The translations under genes were made by a program, and so were the position numbers. Source: an uncultured Pseudodesulfovibrio sp. (GTDB lineage Bacteria > Desulfobacterota > Desulfovibrionia > Desulfovibrionales > Desulfovibrionaceae). From it: a stretch of DNA of 64,000 nucleotides. Shown in pieces: positions 18,168 through 26,504 of the stretch. Numbering within the stretch: position 1 is the stretch's first letter; every line of letters starts with the position of its first letter. The DNA lies in the NCBI RefSeq assembly GCF_963677845.1, contig NZ_OY782498.1:1557518-1621517 (forward strand). The letters run 5' to 3'. The notes below the pieces were generated by a model, which saw only the letters and a program-made list of their open reading frames with translations, did not search any database and was not told the origin of the DNA.

Positions 18168-19895
18168 CTAAGATTCCAAGAGTTCATCTCGATGCTTGCG
18201 CGCGAAGTCCAGAGTCGAATCCATATCAAGTGCCGCATTCAAATAATCAAGGGCTTCAGAACGATTCCCCATGAACTTATGGCACAACCCCAAATTGGCA
18301 AGATCATGGGGTGAACCACTATCAATATCCAGTGAGGCCTGAAAGTTCTTCGCAGCCTCACTGTATCTTTCACTCTTGAAATGGGCAACGCCACGAAGAT
18401 TATAAAATTCTTTGCATTCCCGATCCAATTCGATAGCTCGATCGAGAGGTTCAATGGTTTCTTCCCATTCTTCCATCTGCGACAAAGCGTATGCCTGATA
18501 AAATGCAGCCAGAGCTCTCTCCTGGTCTGCGGGCTGAAAAGGCTCTGCTTCCTCAAACTGTGCAACTGCATACAAGGGGTCTCCCATGCGCAACGCTAAC
18601 AGCCCTCTGAAAAAAGGCAGGAAATACGCATCAGGATAAACCTCGGCTAACACCTCCAACCCTTCAGTCGCCTCATCAAAATCAACGTCTTCAGCGAGAA
18701 TTCGCCCAACAAATAAACCAATAGATCTATTGGGAGTCCGCTCTCGAAAATCAAAACCAGGGACAACATTATAGTTGGTGGTGACCATCAATTCAGGGTG
18801 TCGGGTGTCGACGGCATAAAGAGTATTCCCTTTGTCCCGCAATCCATTCGAAAGAGCCATCAATTCATTATATATATCTGAATCCTCAACAGTAGGCAGA
18901 GAATCCAAAGGCACGACAGGGCCTTCTTTGAGCCACTTGATCTGTTCAAGTTCAGTAAATTTTGACAACCCTGACGCTTCATACACCCGGCTGGTTTCAA
19001 AATCTCCCGCCAACTGAGCCACTTCGGTCACAGCCCTAATAGCCGCCTTGGCCGGAGAAGCTGCGGTACCAGCAGTGAACACGATTTCACTCAAAGCAGG
19101 AAACGTCTTTGGATCCCACGCCACAGCTGCAACCGTAGGCACAGGATACCCCATGGTAAAATCCTTGAGGATCAGTTTGACGCCGTTGCGCTCAAAACAC
19201 TCGACCAACCGAAGAAGAACTGTATCATCTAATGAAGCAGGATCAATAGTCGGGGTAGTTATCCGACTGCGATCGATCACGGCACAAACATGCCGTTCGA
19301 CCAATTCACAGGCTCCCTGACAGATGGATTCTTCAAAAGTGTTTCCGGCAGACGATCCGTTGAACTCGTTAAGTTTCTTGAACCAATCCAATGGAACATA
19401 CTCTGCCTGTCCAGTACTGACGTTCAACGCAGGATGAAACCGCCATTTCACTAGATCCATGAGACGAATCGCCTCCGGTTCGGAAATGTCTTCTTCAACG
19501 GACAAAATAACCTGTCGGATATCCATGATCGAATCAGACCACTTTGCAGCAGCTTCTGACCATGTCAGTTCAGTAAAATTAGTCGCGTCAGCCCAAAAAC
19601 TGAAATAGGAAAACCGTTCAACCAACTCCATAAGAGCAGAAGCTTCAGCCTGCTCAGGGGATGCCCCTTTACCCATCTGCTTACGAGTGGGCATAATTTC
19701 CCGCGCCTCTGGTCCGCACACACTGACAAAGACAGGGATACCGAGTCTCCCGGTATCAACTCGATCTGTCTCGCCAAGAACACCTTTGCACTTATCTGCC
19801 AAAGCCGCTTTAACTCGTGCCACAGTCTCCTGAGGGCTACAGGCCTTATCTTGATCAGTGGTAAATTCCTTCAGACATTCCTTGAGTTCAATCAC
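18168..19895 (-). CDS. YcaO-domain protein with C-terminal TPR repeats
   Basis: A 575-residue protein. The YcaO ATP-binding domain occupies residues about 30-400, with GKGASPEQAEASALMELVER and a second NTFEESICQGACELVERH segment that hold the conserved Mg-ATP glutamates. Residues about 410-575 are TPR repeats (for example LRGVAHFKSERYSEAAKNFQ). YcaO enzymes phosphorylate a backbone amide so that a heteroatom can be inserted, giving azolines or thioamides. No leader peptide or TfuA gene is seen nearby. The GTG start overlaps the upstream methyltransferase by four bases (GTGA), so both act together. DsrC is the next gene downstream. The substrate is unknown. Confidence 0.9.
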   Translation of the reverse strand: MIELKECLKEFTTDQDKACSPQETVARVKAALADKCKGVLGETDRVDTGRLGIPVFVSVCGPEAREIMPTRKQMGKGASPEQAEASALMELVERFSYFSFWADATNFTELTWSEAAAKWSDSIMDIRQVILSVEEDISEPEAIRLMDLVKWRFHPALNVSTGQAEYVPLDWFKKLNEFNGSSAGNTFEESICQGACELVERHVCAVIDRSRITTPTIDPASLDDTVLLRLVECFERNGVKLILKDFTMGYPVPTVAAVAWDPKTFPALSEIVFTAGTAASPAKAAIRAVTEVAQLAGDFETSRVYEASGLSKFTELEQIKWLKEGPVVPLDSLPTVEDSDIYNELMALSNGLRDKGNTLYAVDTRHPELMVTTNYNVVPGFDFRERTPNRSIGLFVGRILAEDVDFDEATEGLEVLAEVYPDAYFLPFFRGLLALRMGDPLYAVAQFEEAEPFQPADQERALAAFYQAYALSQMEEWEETIEPLDRAIELDRECKEFYNLRGVAHFKSERYSEAAKNFQASLDIDSGSPHDLANLGLCHKFMGNRSEALDYLNAALDMDSTLDFARKHRDELLES

Positions 19896-20617
19896 GCCTG
19901 TTTCCTCTTCATGCGGAACAAATTGACAACGTTCTCTTCACCAGTCTCTCTGTCCTTATACTTGGCGGCTGATTTCATCATGGAATACTGCTCATTTGCC
20001 ATGTCAAAGAACTTTCGGCCCTGCCGCTTTTGATCCATGGCAAGGACAATCTCGGCAGCCGAATCGTCAGACAGATGATTGCTCAAGAATTTCAACAAAG
20101 GCTCAAAAGCTGCCTCAGCATAAAGAACTTCGCACCCAATAATGTAATCAAAACGCTTTTCAACCGCATCTGCCGTGAAATCGACACGATGCAATGTGAG
20201 TTTATCATCTACCGCATTTTTCAACGCGTTAATCTTACTAAACAACAAAGCAAATGGATCTACATCGCTTACCGTTACTTGATGACCGAGCTTTGCCAAA
20301 ACAAGGCTGTTGACCGCCCCACCAGCACCTACTTCCAAAATGGAACAATCATCGGGGAAGGGGAACTTTGTCAGAGTGTAGCCAAGAATAAGACAGGAAG
20401 GCCATATCTTGGCCCATAAAGGCAAAGTTATTTTTTTTCCAGCCCGAGTCTTATCAATAAGTTTATCTAAATATTGCTGCATATTCTTGATCTGCAACAC
20501 TTCAAGAGACATACCACCCACGTTAACCGTCTCGAATTCGACTTCGCCGAACTCGCGCACAGCTATGTCAATAAGCGCACCAATAGGCTGGTCCAAATTA
20601 TGAACTATATCCGCCAC
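19892..20617 (-). CDS. class I SAM-dependent methyltransferase (METTL21/EFM7-like)
   Basis: A 241-residue Rossmann methyltransferase with LWAKIWPSC before motif I, motif I LEVGAGGAVNSLV and VSDVDPFAL in motif II. The W-A-x-x-W segment and overall layout resemble the protein lysine methyltransferase family (Methyltransf_16, METTL21-type). Its coupling to YcaO by a 4-base overlap suggests that it acts on the same protein or peptide as YcaO. The start is GTG at 20617 with GGAGGA upstream. The lysine target, if any, cannot be read from sequence. Confidence 0.85.
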   Translation of the reverse strand: MADIVHNLDQPIGALIDIAVREFGEVEFETVNVGGMSLEVLQIKNMQQYLDKLIDKTRAGKKITLPLWAKIWPSCLILGYTLTKFPFPDDCSILEVGAGGAVNSLVLAKLGHQVTVSDVDPFALLFSKINALKNAVDDKLTLHRVDFTADAVEKRFDYIIGCEVLYAEAAFEPLLKFLSNHLSDDSAAEIVLAMDQKRQGRKFFDMANEQYSMMKSAAKYKDRETGEENVVNLFRMKRKQA

Positions 20618-20654
20618 TTTTCCTCCGAATATGATTTGTCTCGGAAAACTGAGA

Positions 20655-21380
20655 CTACTGATCTACTTTATTGATCTTTTCCAGAACCCACAATGCACCC
20701 GAAACAGTGTCATCCCGAGAAAATTCCCAGACGACTCGCTGGTGAACAGGCTGTCCGCCCTCCCCAACCCTGAGCTGCGCATCATAAAACACTGTGGCCA
20801 TGGTCCGACCTTCTTCCGACTTCATTTCCATCATTTTTGCATTGAGCAACATGACCTCTGTAACACCCTGCCCAGCTTGACTTATGGCATCGTTGTAGAC
20901 TTCATCGGAAATAAAATCCCGAAGAGCCTGAAAATTCTGTTCGCCACTCGCCTGTTGAAATCGAGAATAGAAAACTTTGGCCCCTTCCAAGAATTCGGCT
21001 TCATCAAAACCATCCGCTCTTGCCGAAGGCGTCGCTGTAGGTGTGGTAGAAATCGAACGCTCATCATCCCCGGAACTGAGCATATCCCAAGTCTGACGCG
21101 CAGCCTCATGCCGATCCATGGGGCGAGCTGAACGCTTTGCCGGGCGCTCCGAAGAATCATCAGAGGTATCCTCGTTCTGGTCACGACTACCCCATGAATC
21201 AGAGCGGGTCTTATCACCACCGGAACGACGACGAAAGGATCTCACAAGAAAATAGGCTATGCCCGCAAGAAGCAAGATGTTCAGGATGCCACCGCCGCGA
21301 CTGGCAGGTGCCTCTTGAGCAAAGGCTGGCGAAACCATTACAAATAATGAGAAGACAACTCCAAGACAACGGAAGCTCAT
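20655..21380 (-). CDS. Tim44-like domain membrane protein
   Basis: A protein of 241 residues from the chosen start. It begins with a clear signal peptide ending AFA before QE, then a Gly-rich linker, a transmembrane helix (ILNILLLAGIAYFLV), a charged linker and a C-terminal Tim44-like domain of about 130 residues that binds small hydrophobic molecules or membrane lipids in other family members. An upstream extension of the frame (to 21461) lacks a signal peptide, so the ATG at 21380 is favoured, though its Shine-Dalgarno is weak. In bacteria the function is unknown. It lies 82 bases downstream of a receiver gene. Confidence 0.8.
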   Translation of the reverse strand: MSFRCLGVVFSLFVMVSPAFAQEAPASRGGGILNILLLAGIAYFLVRSFRRRSGGDKTRSDSWGSRDQNEDTSDDSSERPAKRSARPMDRHEAARQTWDMLSSGDDERSISTTPTATPSARADGFDEAEFLEGAKVFYSRFQQASGEQNFQALRDFISDEVYNDAISQAGQGVTEVMLLNAKMMEMKSEEGRTMATVFYDAQLRVGEGGQPVHQRVVWEFSRDDTVSGALWVLEKINKVDQ

Positions 21381-21461
21381 CCGCTCAACCCACTTCGACA
21401 ATGATACGAAAATATGTGTGTGCATAAACTGATATGTAATTGAGAATCCCGATCCAGGCAA

Positions 21462-21860
21462 TCACTCAATAAGAGCCAGGTCTCGAAGAACTGCATAGAG
21501 ACTTTCAACTTCAATAGGCTTGGGAAGATAGGCGGCCGCTCCGCCTTTGTAATAGGCTTTGACCACGGTCTTGGGATCATTAAGAGCGGTAATCATAATA
21601 ACTTTCGCTTCGTCGGAAGATCGAACTCCCGCATCCTGTTCGATAACACGGATGTCCTTCAAAGCCTGATGTCCATCTTTATTGGGCATCATAATATCCA
21701 TGCAGACCAAATCGTAAGGCGAATTTTCGTCAAGAGCCATTTTAAATAACTCGACACACTCAACCCCATCAGATGCGGTGTCACACTGCCCATAATCGGA
21801 CAGTAAGGCCGTCAACAATTTGCGGCTGGTAAATTCGTCTTCGACAATCAAAATACGCAT
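21462..21860 (-). CDS. single-domain response regulator
   Basis: A 132-residue receiver domain alone. It has the acidic pair VEDE at the start, the phosphoacceptor Asp in CMDIMMPN, the Thr in MITA and the Lys in LPKP. It has no output domain, so it must act through a partner, as CheY- or Spo0F-type proteins do. No histidine kinase is adjacent. The Ala-rich GGAAAYLPKPIE segment is a normal receiver feature. AGGGAG precedes the ATG. The target is unknown. Confidence 0.9.
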   Translation of the reverse strand: MRILIVEDEFTSRKLLTALLSDYGQCDTASDGVECVELFKMALDENSPYDLVCMDIMMPNKDGHQALKDIRVIEQDAGVRSSDEAKVIMITALNDPKTVVKAYYKGGAAAYLPKPIEVESLYAVLRDLALIE

Positions 21861-22045
21861 GAATTCTCCCTTCTCTCAAGTGGATTATTTCGACCTCAAG
21901 AGAAACAAAGGGACCATAGTCTGTAAAAAGGACAAACACAAGAAGATGATTTTGGACGACTCTACACTGCAAAGACTTGCCTCACAGACGATTGGCACGT
22001 AGGAAGATGCACCGGTTACATAAGCTATCTGGAGGAAAATTAATA

Positions 22046-22375
22046 ATGACATTTTCGGAATTGCCCTTTTTGCTTACCAATTTTTTTGATTTTCTTGATA
22101 GCCCTGCATGGAGAGCTTGGCCCTTCAATTCAGGATATGGTGAAAACCTTCTCCCAGCTATTGCCCGCCTCGCGTTTATTACACTTATAATGGGTGCCAT
22201 TCTTCTTTTTCTCCGTTTCCTTTTCGGCCCGGGTGGGCCACTCAGAGACAAAGAACTGGAGCAGGAAGCAATGGAAGAAACCGCAAAGGAGCGAGCTGAA
22301 ACCGAGGAGTTATTCGCTCAAGGTGAAATCACGGAAATGGAATATAAAATACGCATGAACCACCTTAAAGACTGA
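22046..22375 (+). CDS. small membrane protein with SHOCT-like C-terminus
   Basis: A 109-residue protein with one strong transmembrane helix (about residues 38-58), then charged helix and a C-terminal SHOCT-like segment (LFAQGEITEMEYKIRMNHL), a short helical motif often found at the end of membrane proteins. GGAGGA precedes the ATG at 22046; the upstream frame to 21977 has no family features. It ends two bases before the HD gene, so the two are one unit. The function is unknown. Confidence 0.8.
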   Translation: MTFSELPFLLTNFFDFLDSPAWRAWPFNSGYGENLLPAIARLAFITLIMGAILLFLRFLFGPGGPLRDKELEQEAMEETAKERAETEELFAQGEITEMEYKIRMNHLKD

Positions 22376-22377
22376 TC

Positions 22378-23160
22378 ATGCCCCTGTCCGACCATCAAGC
22401 GTCACTCACCGCTTTTGCAAACAGCCATTTGAACGGTGAAATGGACCACGATTACCACATCAGACTTAAGCTTGAACACTCTCTGCGTGTGTATAAAAAT
22501 GCCAAAACAATTATTGCAGACGAAGGCATACCCGGCCATATAGCGAACATGGCAACGCTGGCAGCCCTATTTCACGATATTGGCCGCTTTCCCCAATATT
22601 CCATATACGGCACATTCAAAGATGCCGAGTCCATAAACCATGGCCGATTGGGTGTTTTAACCCTTCGAAACCTGAAGCTTCCGTATGCAACGCCTAGGAA
22701 AGAACTCAGACTCATTCGAGCAGCCATAGGCCTCCATAACATTAAAATTCTTCGCGACACCACGCCACAACCATTGGCAACCATTGCAAATATAGTCAGA
22801 GATGCAGACAAGATAGATATCTTCTCAGTCATCTTGGATCACCTCGGTCCACAAGCGGAATCCAAGCCAGTGGTAATCCATAGCCTCATCCAAGACCCAA
22901 CCAAATACTCCGACGATGTTTACCAAGCGACACTCGCAGGAGAGATTGGAGACTACAACCTTTTACGATACAGTAATGATTTTATTCTTCTTCTAATTGG
23001 CTGGCTTTTTGTCCTTCACTACCCTACTTCAGTCCGGCTTCTCGCTGAACTAGGCCTTATTGATCAAGCTTTCTTAATTTTACCTAAAGACAATAAAATT
23101 CAAGCTCTTAAAGAAAAATCTCATATATTCATGCGTTATAAAAACACGCGAACCCCTTGA
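22378..23160 (+). CDS. HD-domain phosphohydrolase family protein
   Basis: A 260-residue HD-superfamily protein. The metal-binding ligands are visible: His in LEHSLRVYKN, HD in LFHDIGRFPQ, a His in NHGRLG, and Asp in RDADKIDIF. HD proteins of this type cleave phosphate esters of nucleotides or cyclic nucleotides; there is no GYP motif, so it is not a classical c-di-GMP phosphodiesterase. The substrate is unknown. It is translationally coupled to the small membrane protein upstream. Confidence 0.85.
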   Translation: MPLSDHQASLTAFANSHLNGEMDHDYHIRLKLEHSLRVYKNAKTIIADEGIPGHIANMATLAALFHDIGRFPQYSIYGTFKDAESINHGRLGVLTLRNLKLPYATPRKELRLIRAAIGLHNIKILRDTTPQPLATIANIVRDADKIDIFSVILDHLGPQAESKPVVIHSLIQDPTKYSDDVYQATLAGEIGDYNLLRYSNDFILLLIGWLFVLHYPTSVRLLAELGLIDQAFLILPKDNKIQALKEKSHIFMRYKNTRTP

Positions 23161-23210
23161 TATGATTATCATGAAGCCGTAGGTTGTTTCAAAGGAGTAC
23201 AGGAGCAACC

Positions 23211-24323
23211 ATGCCGCAAAAAAAAGACAGCAAGGCATTCGGCATATATAACAGGATACTTATCCTGACCAATGTCGAAGTACATGCCAAACGCGATTTA
23301 AATACCATAAAAAGCTTTGGTCCCAAAGACGTTCAGGTGTTCACATCCGGCGCCCCAGCCATCGATTACCTCTCCGAACATTCCGTTGATCTAATTTTCT
23401 GTGACTCATCATTAAATGACATGAGCGGTCTCAAATTTGCTCAAACAGTCAACACCAACATGAGCGGGCGCCCTCTGCCCATTATCATGGTCACATTGGA
23501 AAATCGCCGAGATTACGTCTTGGACTCCATTGCTGCCGGTTGTATTGGCTACATACTCCGCCCCTATTCCCTTGATACTTTTGAAAAATATCTTATTCTT
23601 GCCGATCAATTGGATAGTTATCCAGAAATTGAAGAAATGGAACTCAAAGAAGCGCAAGAAATGGTTGAACGTGGTAATTTCGACGAAGCCATTGAAGCCT
23701 TTGAAGAACTTATTTCGTATCAGGATGAAGCCCAGAAATACTACGACATGGGCTGTCAATTCATGGTTCAGGCCAAGTATGGCAAGGCTATTGTATCCTT
23801 CAAAAAGGCGGTCAAGATCAACGACCTATTTGCTGAGGCATACAAAGGATTGGCCGAGGCATATAAAGGTCGCGGAGACATGGAGTCTTTCAAAAAGTTT
23901 CTCCGCAGGGCGGCAGATGTCCATGCCCAGTTCGATAATTTGGAAGAAACCAAAACTCTTTTCATCGAAATTCTCAAATACGATTCAGATACACCCAATC
24001 CCTTCAATTCCCTGGGAGTAACCTTGCGGAAACAGGGCGACTATCCGGGGGCAATTCACGCCTATCGTCAAGCTCTTGAGCTCACTCCCCACGATGAGAA
24101 CATCCATTTCAACATGGCAAAAGCTTTGTATTTTATGGGGAAACTAGAAGACGCATCAACTGAAGTCAGCGCCGCTCTCTCGATGAATCCGGAATTTCAC
24201 GAGGCCAACAAGCTCTTTCAACGCATTCATGGACAGCCTTGGACCCCGCCTAAAGGGAATAAAGTTAAAAACCGTACCGTCCACGAAGGGGTCAAAGAAT
24301 CAGCCAAGGACCTCGGCCCTTAA
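23211..24323 (+). CDS. response regulator receiver plus TPR protein
   Basis: A 370-residue protein. Residues about 15-135 form a receiver domain (FCDSSLNDMSG with Asp as phosphoacceptor, then VTLENRRDYV and ILRPYS near the end); the usual Lys of the switch is replaced by Arg in ILRPYS. The rest is TPR repeats, with a short duplication in two neighbouring segments reading AEAYKGLAEAYKGRG (residues about 213-227). It probably scaffolds other proteins according to phosphorylation state. The start at 23211 has a strong AAGGAG and AGGAG upstream; a TTG start at 23184 is less likely. Confidence 0.88.
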   Translation: MPQKKDSKAFGIYNRILILTNVEVHAKRDLNTIKSFGPKDVQVFTSGAPAIDYLSEHSVDLIFCDSSLNDMSGLKFAQTVNTNMSGRPLPIIMVTLENRRDYVLDSIAAGCIGYILRPYSLDTFEKYLILADQLDSYPEIEEMELKEAQEMVERGNFDEAIEAFEELISYQDEAQKYYDMGCQFMVQAKYGKAIVSFKKAVKINDLFAEAYKGLAEAYKGRGDMESFKKFLRRAADVHAQFDNLEETKTLFIEILKYDSDTPNPFNSLGVTLRKQGDYPGAIHAYRQALELTPHDENIHFNMAKALYFMGKLEDASTEVSAALSMNPEFHEANKLFQRIHGQPWTPPKGNKVKNRTVHEGVKESAKDLGP

Positions 24324-24406
24324 CAAAGCTTCATCCTTCAACTTTACATTCTCTTTCAGGTGATTATTGTATTCACGCAACACATCAAATACCCCCTGGA
24401 GGTATT

Positions 24407-25306
24407 ATGTCGAATACAATGTACGATGTTACCATTCTTGGCTCTGGCCCAGGTGGCTTGCAGGCTGCAATTCACGCTTCTCGCAAAAAAGCCAAAGTCC
24501 TTATGCTGGGCCGAATAGACAACAGCAGCCTGTATTGGGCGCATGTTGAAAACTATTGCTGTCAACTCAAGATATCCGGTGAGGAAATCCTTCGAACAGG
24601 ACGCCAACAGGCAGAAAGTTTCGGTGCGTTATTCCGTGATGAAGACGTTCTTTCCATCAATCCCATAGACAATACTTACTCAATAAAACTGGAATCCGGT
24701 GACACCGTATTATCCAAGACTATCATTATTGCCACCGGTTCTAGCCGTAACAAACTCAAGGTCCCAGGTGAAAAGGAACTGCTTGGTAAAGGCGTCAGCT
24801 ATTGCGTGGATTGTGATGCAGGTTTTTACAGGAATGAAGTTGTTGCTGTGACTGGATGCCGAAGTGCGGCGGCACATGGAGCCGTCACTTTAACTAATTT
24901 CGCAACTAAAGTTCATCTGTATTGTGAAAAACTCGATGTAGCCGATGGTTTGCGTGAGCAACTCGAGGCAACTGGAGTCATTGTCCATGAAGGTGTTCAA
25001 ATAAAGAAGATTCAAGGCGAAAACGCTGTACAATCGATCCTGCTTGATGACGGCTCCACACTGGAAGTCAGCGGAGTTTTTATTGAACTAGGCGCCAAGG
25101 GAGTCTTGGAACTCACCTCAATACTCGGCGTACAACTTGATGAATCGATGAAATATATAGACGCTGACAAAAAACAACGCACCAACATTGCAGGCATCTA
25201 TGGTGCTGGAGATATCTGCGGCCCACCTCTTCAAATGGCAAAAGCCGTGGGTGAAGGCTGTGTGGCCGGAATAGAAGCCGCAAACTACGCAAAAAGTATG
25301 TCGTAA
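24407..25306 (+). CDS. thioredoxin-reductase-like flavoprotein with CVDC active site and no NADPH motifs
   Basis: A 299-residue two-domain flavoprotein. The FAD-binding GSGPGG is at residues about 13-18 and the redox pair CVDC (instead of the usual CATC) lies near residue 138. The second FAD segment GIYGAGD near the C-terminus is present. The NADPH-binding GGGxSA motif is replaced by GCRSAAAHGA and the HRR motif by YCEKLD, so NADPH binding looks lost. Known ferredoxin-dependent flavin thioredoxin reductases in anaerobes also lack these motifs; whether this is one is inference. No thioredoxin gene is next to it. GGAGG supports the start. Confidence 0.88.
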   Translation: MSNTMYDVTILGSGPGGLQAAIHASRKKAKVLMLGRIDNSSLYWAHVENYCCQLKISGEEILRTGRQQAESFGALFRDEDVLSINPIDNTYSIKLESGDTVLSKTIIIATGSSRNKLKVPGEKELLGKGVSYCVDCDAGFYRNEVVAVTGCRSAAAHGAVTLTNFATKVHLYCEKLDVADGLREQLEATGVIVHEGVQIKKIQGENAVQSILLDDGSTLEVSGVFIELGAKGVLELTSILGVQLDESMKYIDADKKQRTNIAGIYGAGDICGPPLQMAKAVGEGCVAGIEAANYAKSMS

Positions 25307-25313
25307 AATAATA

Positions 25314-25345
25314 GAATCGGGTGCAGACTTCAATGCACCCGATTC
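25314..25345. terminator. hairpin terminator between the flavoprotein and the PilZ gene
   Basis: A perfect 12-bp stem (25314-25325 with 25334-25345) with an 8-base loop. On the minus strand it is followed by TATTATTTT, on the plus strand by CCCCT, so it is a better terminator for the convergent PilZ gene than for the flavoprotein gene. Confidence 0.72.
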
Positions 25346-25388
25346 TCCCCTAAAAAAACAGACCGAAATTCGAACGAATTCACCCATT

Positions 25389-26018
25389 CTACATTGGGGG
25401 CAACACACAACAAATATGCCCACCAATAAAACCAGATAAACGTTTGCGTGCGTCCGGCTCGTCATTATTAAACTGGAGAACCGCATACCGTTCCCCACTC
25501 TTCATGAAGGCTTTAAGCACCGTGCACCCTATAGAATAGCTTTCTTCACTCGTATCAAAGGGGTGAAAGGAAAGCCGAACAGGCCTCCCCAGCTCTTCTG
25601 GAAAATCCGTCAACCCGCCATTCATATAACGTACTCTGGAGCAACTCGCCGACATATCTTCAACAACAGCTTGGGCAGCTTTGTCTCCTTCAACGACAAT
25701 GGCAGGATATGAACACGAACACCTTGGTTCTCCACGGTCCTCGGCATCAAAAACAGACTCAGGCCCCGTTAATTTTACAGTAGCTTCACAACCTCCGCTC
25801 ACACAAAGAACTCGAGAAGAAAAACCAAGTAAATGACCATCAAAGACATATCGAACAAGGGCGAAAGCATGGATTCTCACCCGTTTGACAACGCTGTCAG
25901 GAACAGTGACCTTAACCACAAGATCACCTTTGGTCGTCACATCAGACACCACGCCCAAAAAACGATCCTCAAAGGTGGAAAACTCCAAGATTACTCTATC
26001 ACCGGATGCGATATCCAT
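25389..26018 (-). CDS. PilZ-domain protein (YcgR-like, flagellar brake type)
   Basis: A 209-residue protein from the chosen ATG at 26018, which has AAAGGA eight bases upstream. Residues 1-90 form an N-terminal beta-barrel like that of YcgR, and residues 95-200 a PilZ domain with the c-di-GMP-binding RxxxR (in DRGEPRCS). The second motif DxSxxG reads DMSASC, with the Gly changed to Cys. YcgR-type proteins bind c-di-GMP and slow or stop the flagellar motor. c-di-GMP binding is likely but the second motif is not canonical. No neighbour suggests its target. Confidence 0.82.
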   Translation of the reverse strand: MDIASGDRVILEFSTFEDRFLGVVSDVTTKGDLVVKVTVPDSVVKRVRIHAFALVRYVFDGHLLGFSSRVLCVSGGCEATVKLTGPESVFDAEDRGEPRCSCSYPAIVVEGDKAAQAVVEDMSASCSRVRYMNGGLTDFPEELGRPVRLSFHPFDTSEESYSIGCTVLKAFMKSGERYAVLQFNNDEPDARKRLSGFIGGHICCVLPPM

Positions 26019-26052
26019 TGTGTCCATCCTTTCACACATTCAGAAATATTTC

Positions 26053-26376
26053 ATGGCAATCTTGCAAGCAATTATATATATTAAATCCATGCTCAAAAAC
26101 ATGGGAATTCTTGCGTGGATCGGTTGCCTGATTACTCTTGCCTACCAAAGTGTGTCTTGGGCTATTTCTGCGGTTTGGCCATCTGTAACACTTCTTGATG
26201 TCCTCCGTTCCTTCTTTGGCCTTGATCTACTAAGCTTTGTCACCAACCTGCCTCTGGATATGGCCGCCAAAGCGGTCTACATATGCTTTACCACACAGCT
26301 GACCCTTTTCTTCTGGTGGATGGGAGTCGCACTGTTCGTGACTCAACTCCTCACGCAAATCTTCATCAGAAAATAG
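26053..26376 (+). CDS. small membrane protein, hypothetical
   Basis: A roughly 107-residue protein, mostly hydrophobic, with two or three likely transmembrane helices and a basic C-terminal end. I do not recognise it. Neither the ATG at 26053 nor the one at 26089 has a good ribosome binding site, so the start is uncertain. It lies divergent from the PilZ gene and upstream of the decaheme cytochrome. Confidence 0.5.
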   Translation: MAILQAIIYIKSMLKNMGILAWIGCLITLAYQSVSWAISAVWPSVTLLDVLRSFFGLDLLSFVTNLPLDMAAKAVYICFTTQLTLFFWWMGVALFVTQLLTQIFIRK

Positions 26377-26504
26377 CGCGCACGGCACTGGAAACGCCCT
26401 TCCGAAATCATTTCTTAGGCCATACCATTTAATTATGGAGTGGACTTTTCACACCCTTTTCAGCTATGAAATAGTATTACGCCTAAAATCCAGAGGTTTA
26501 TGCA

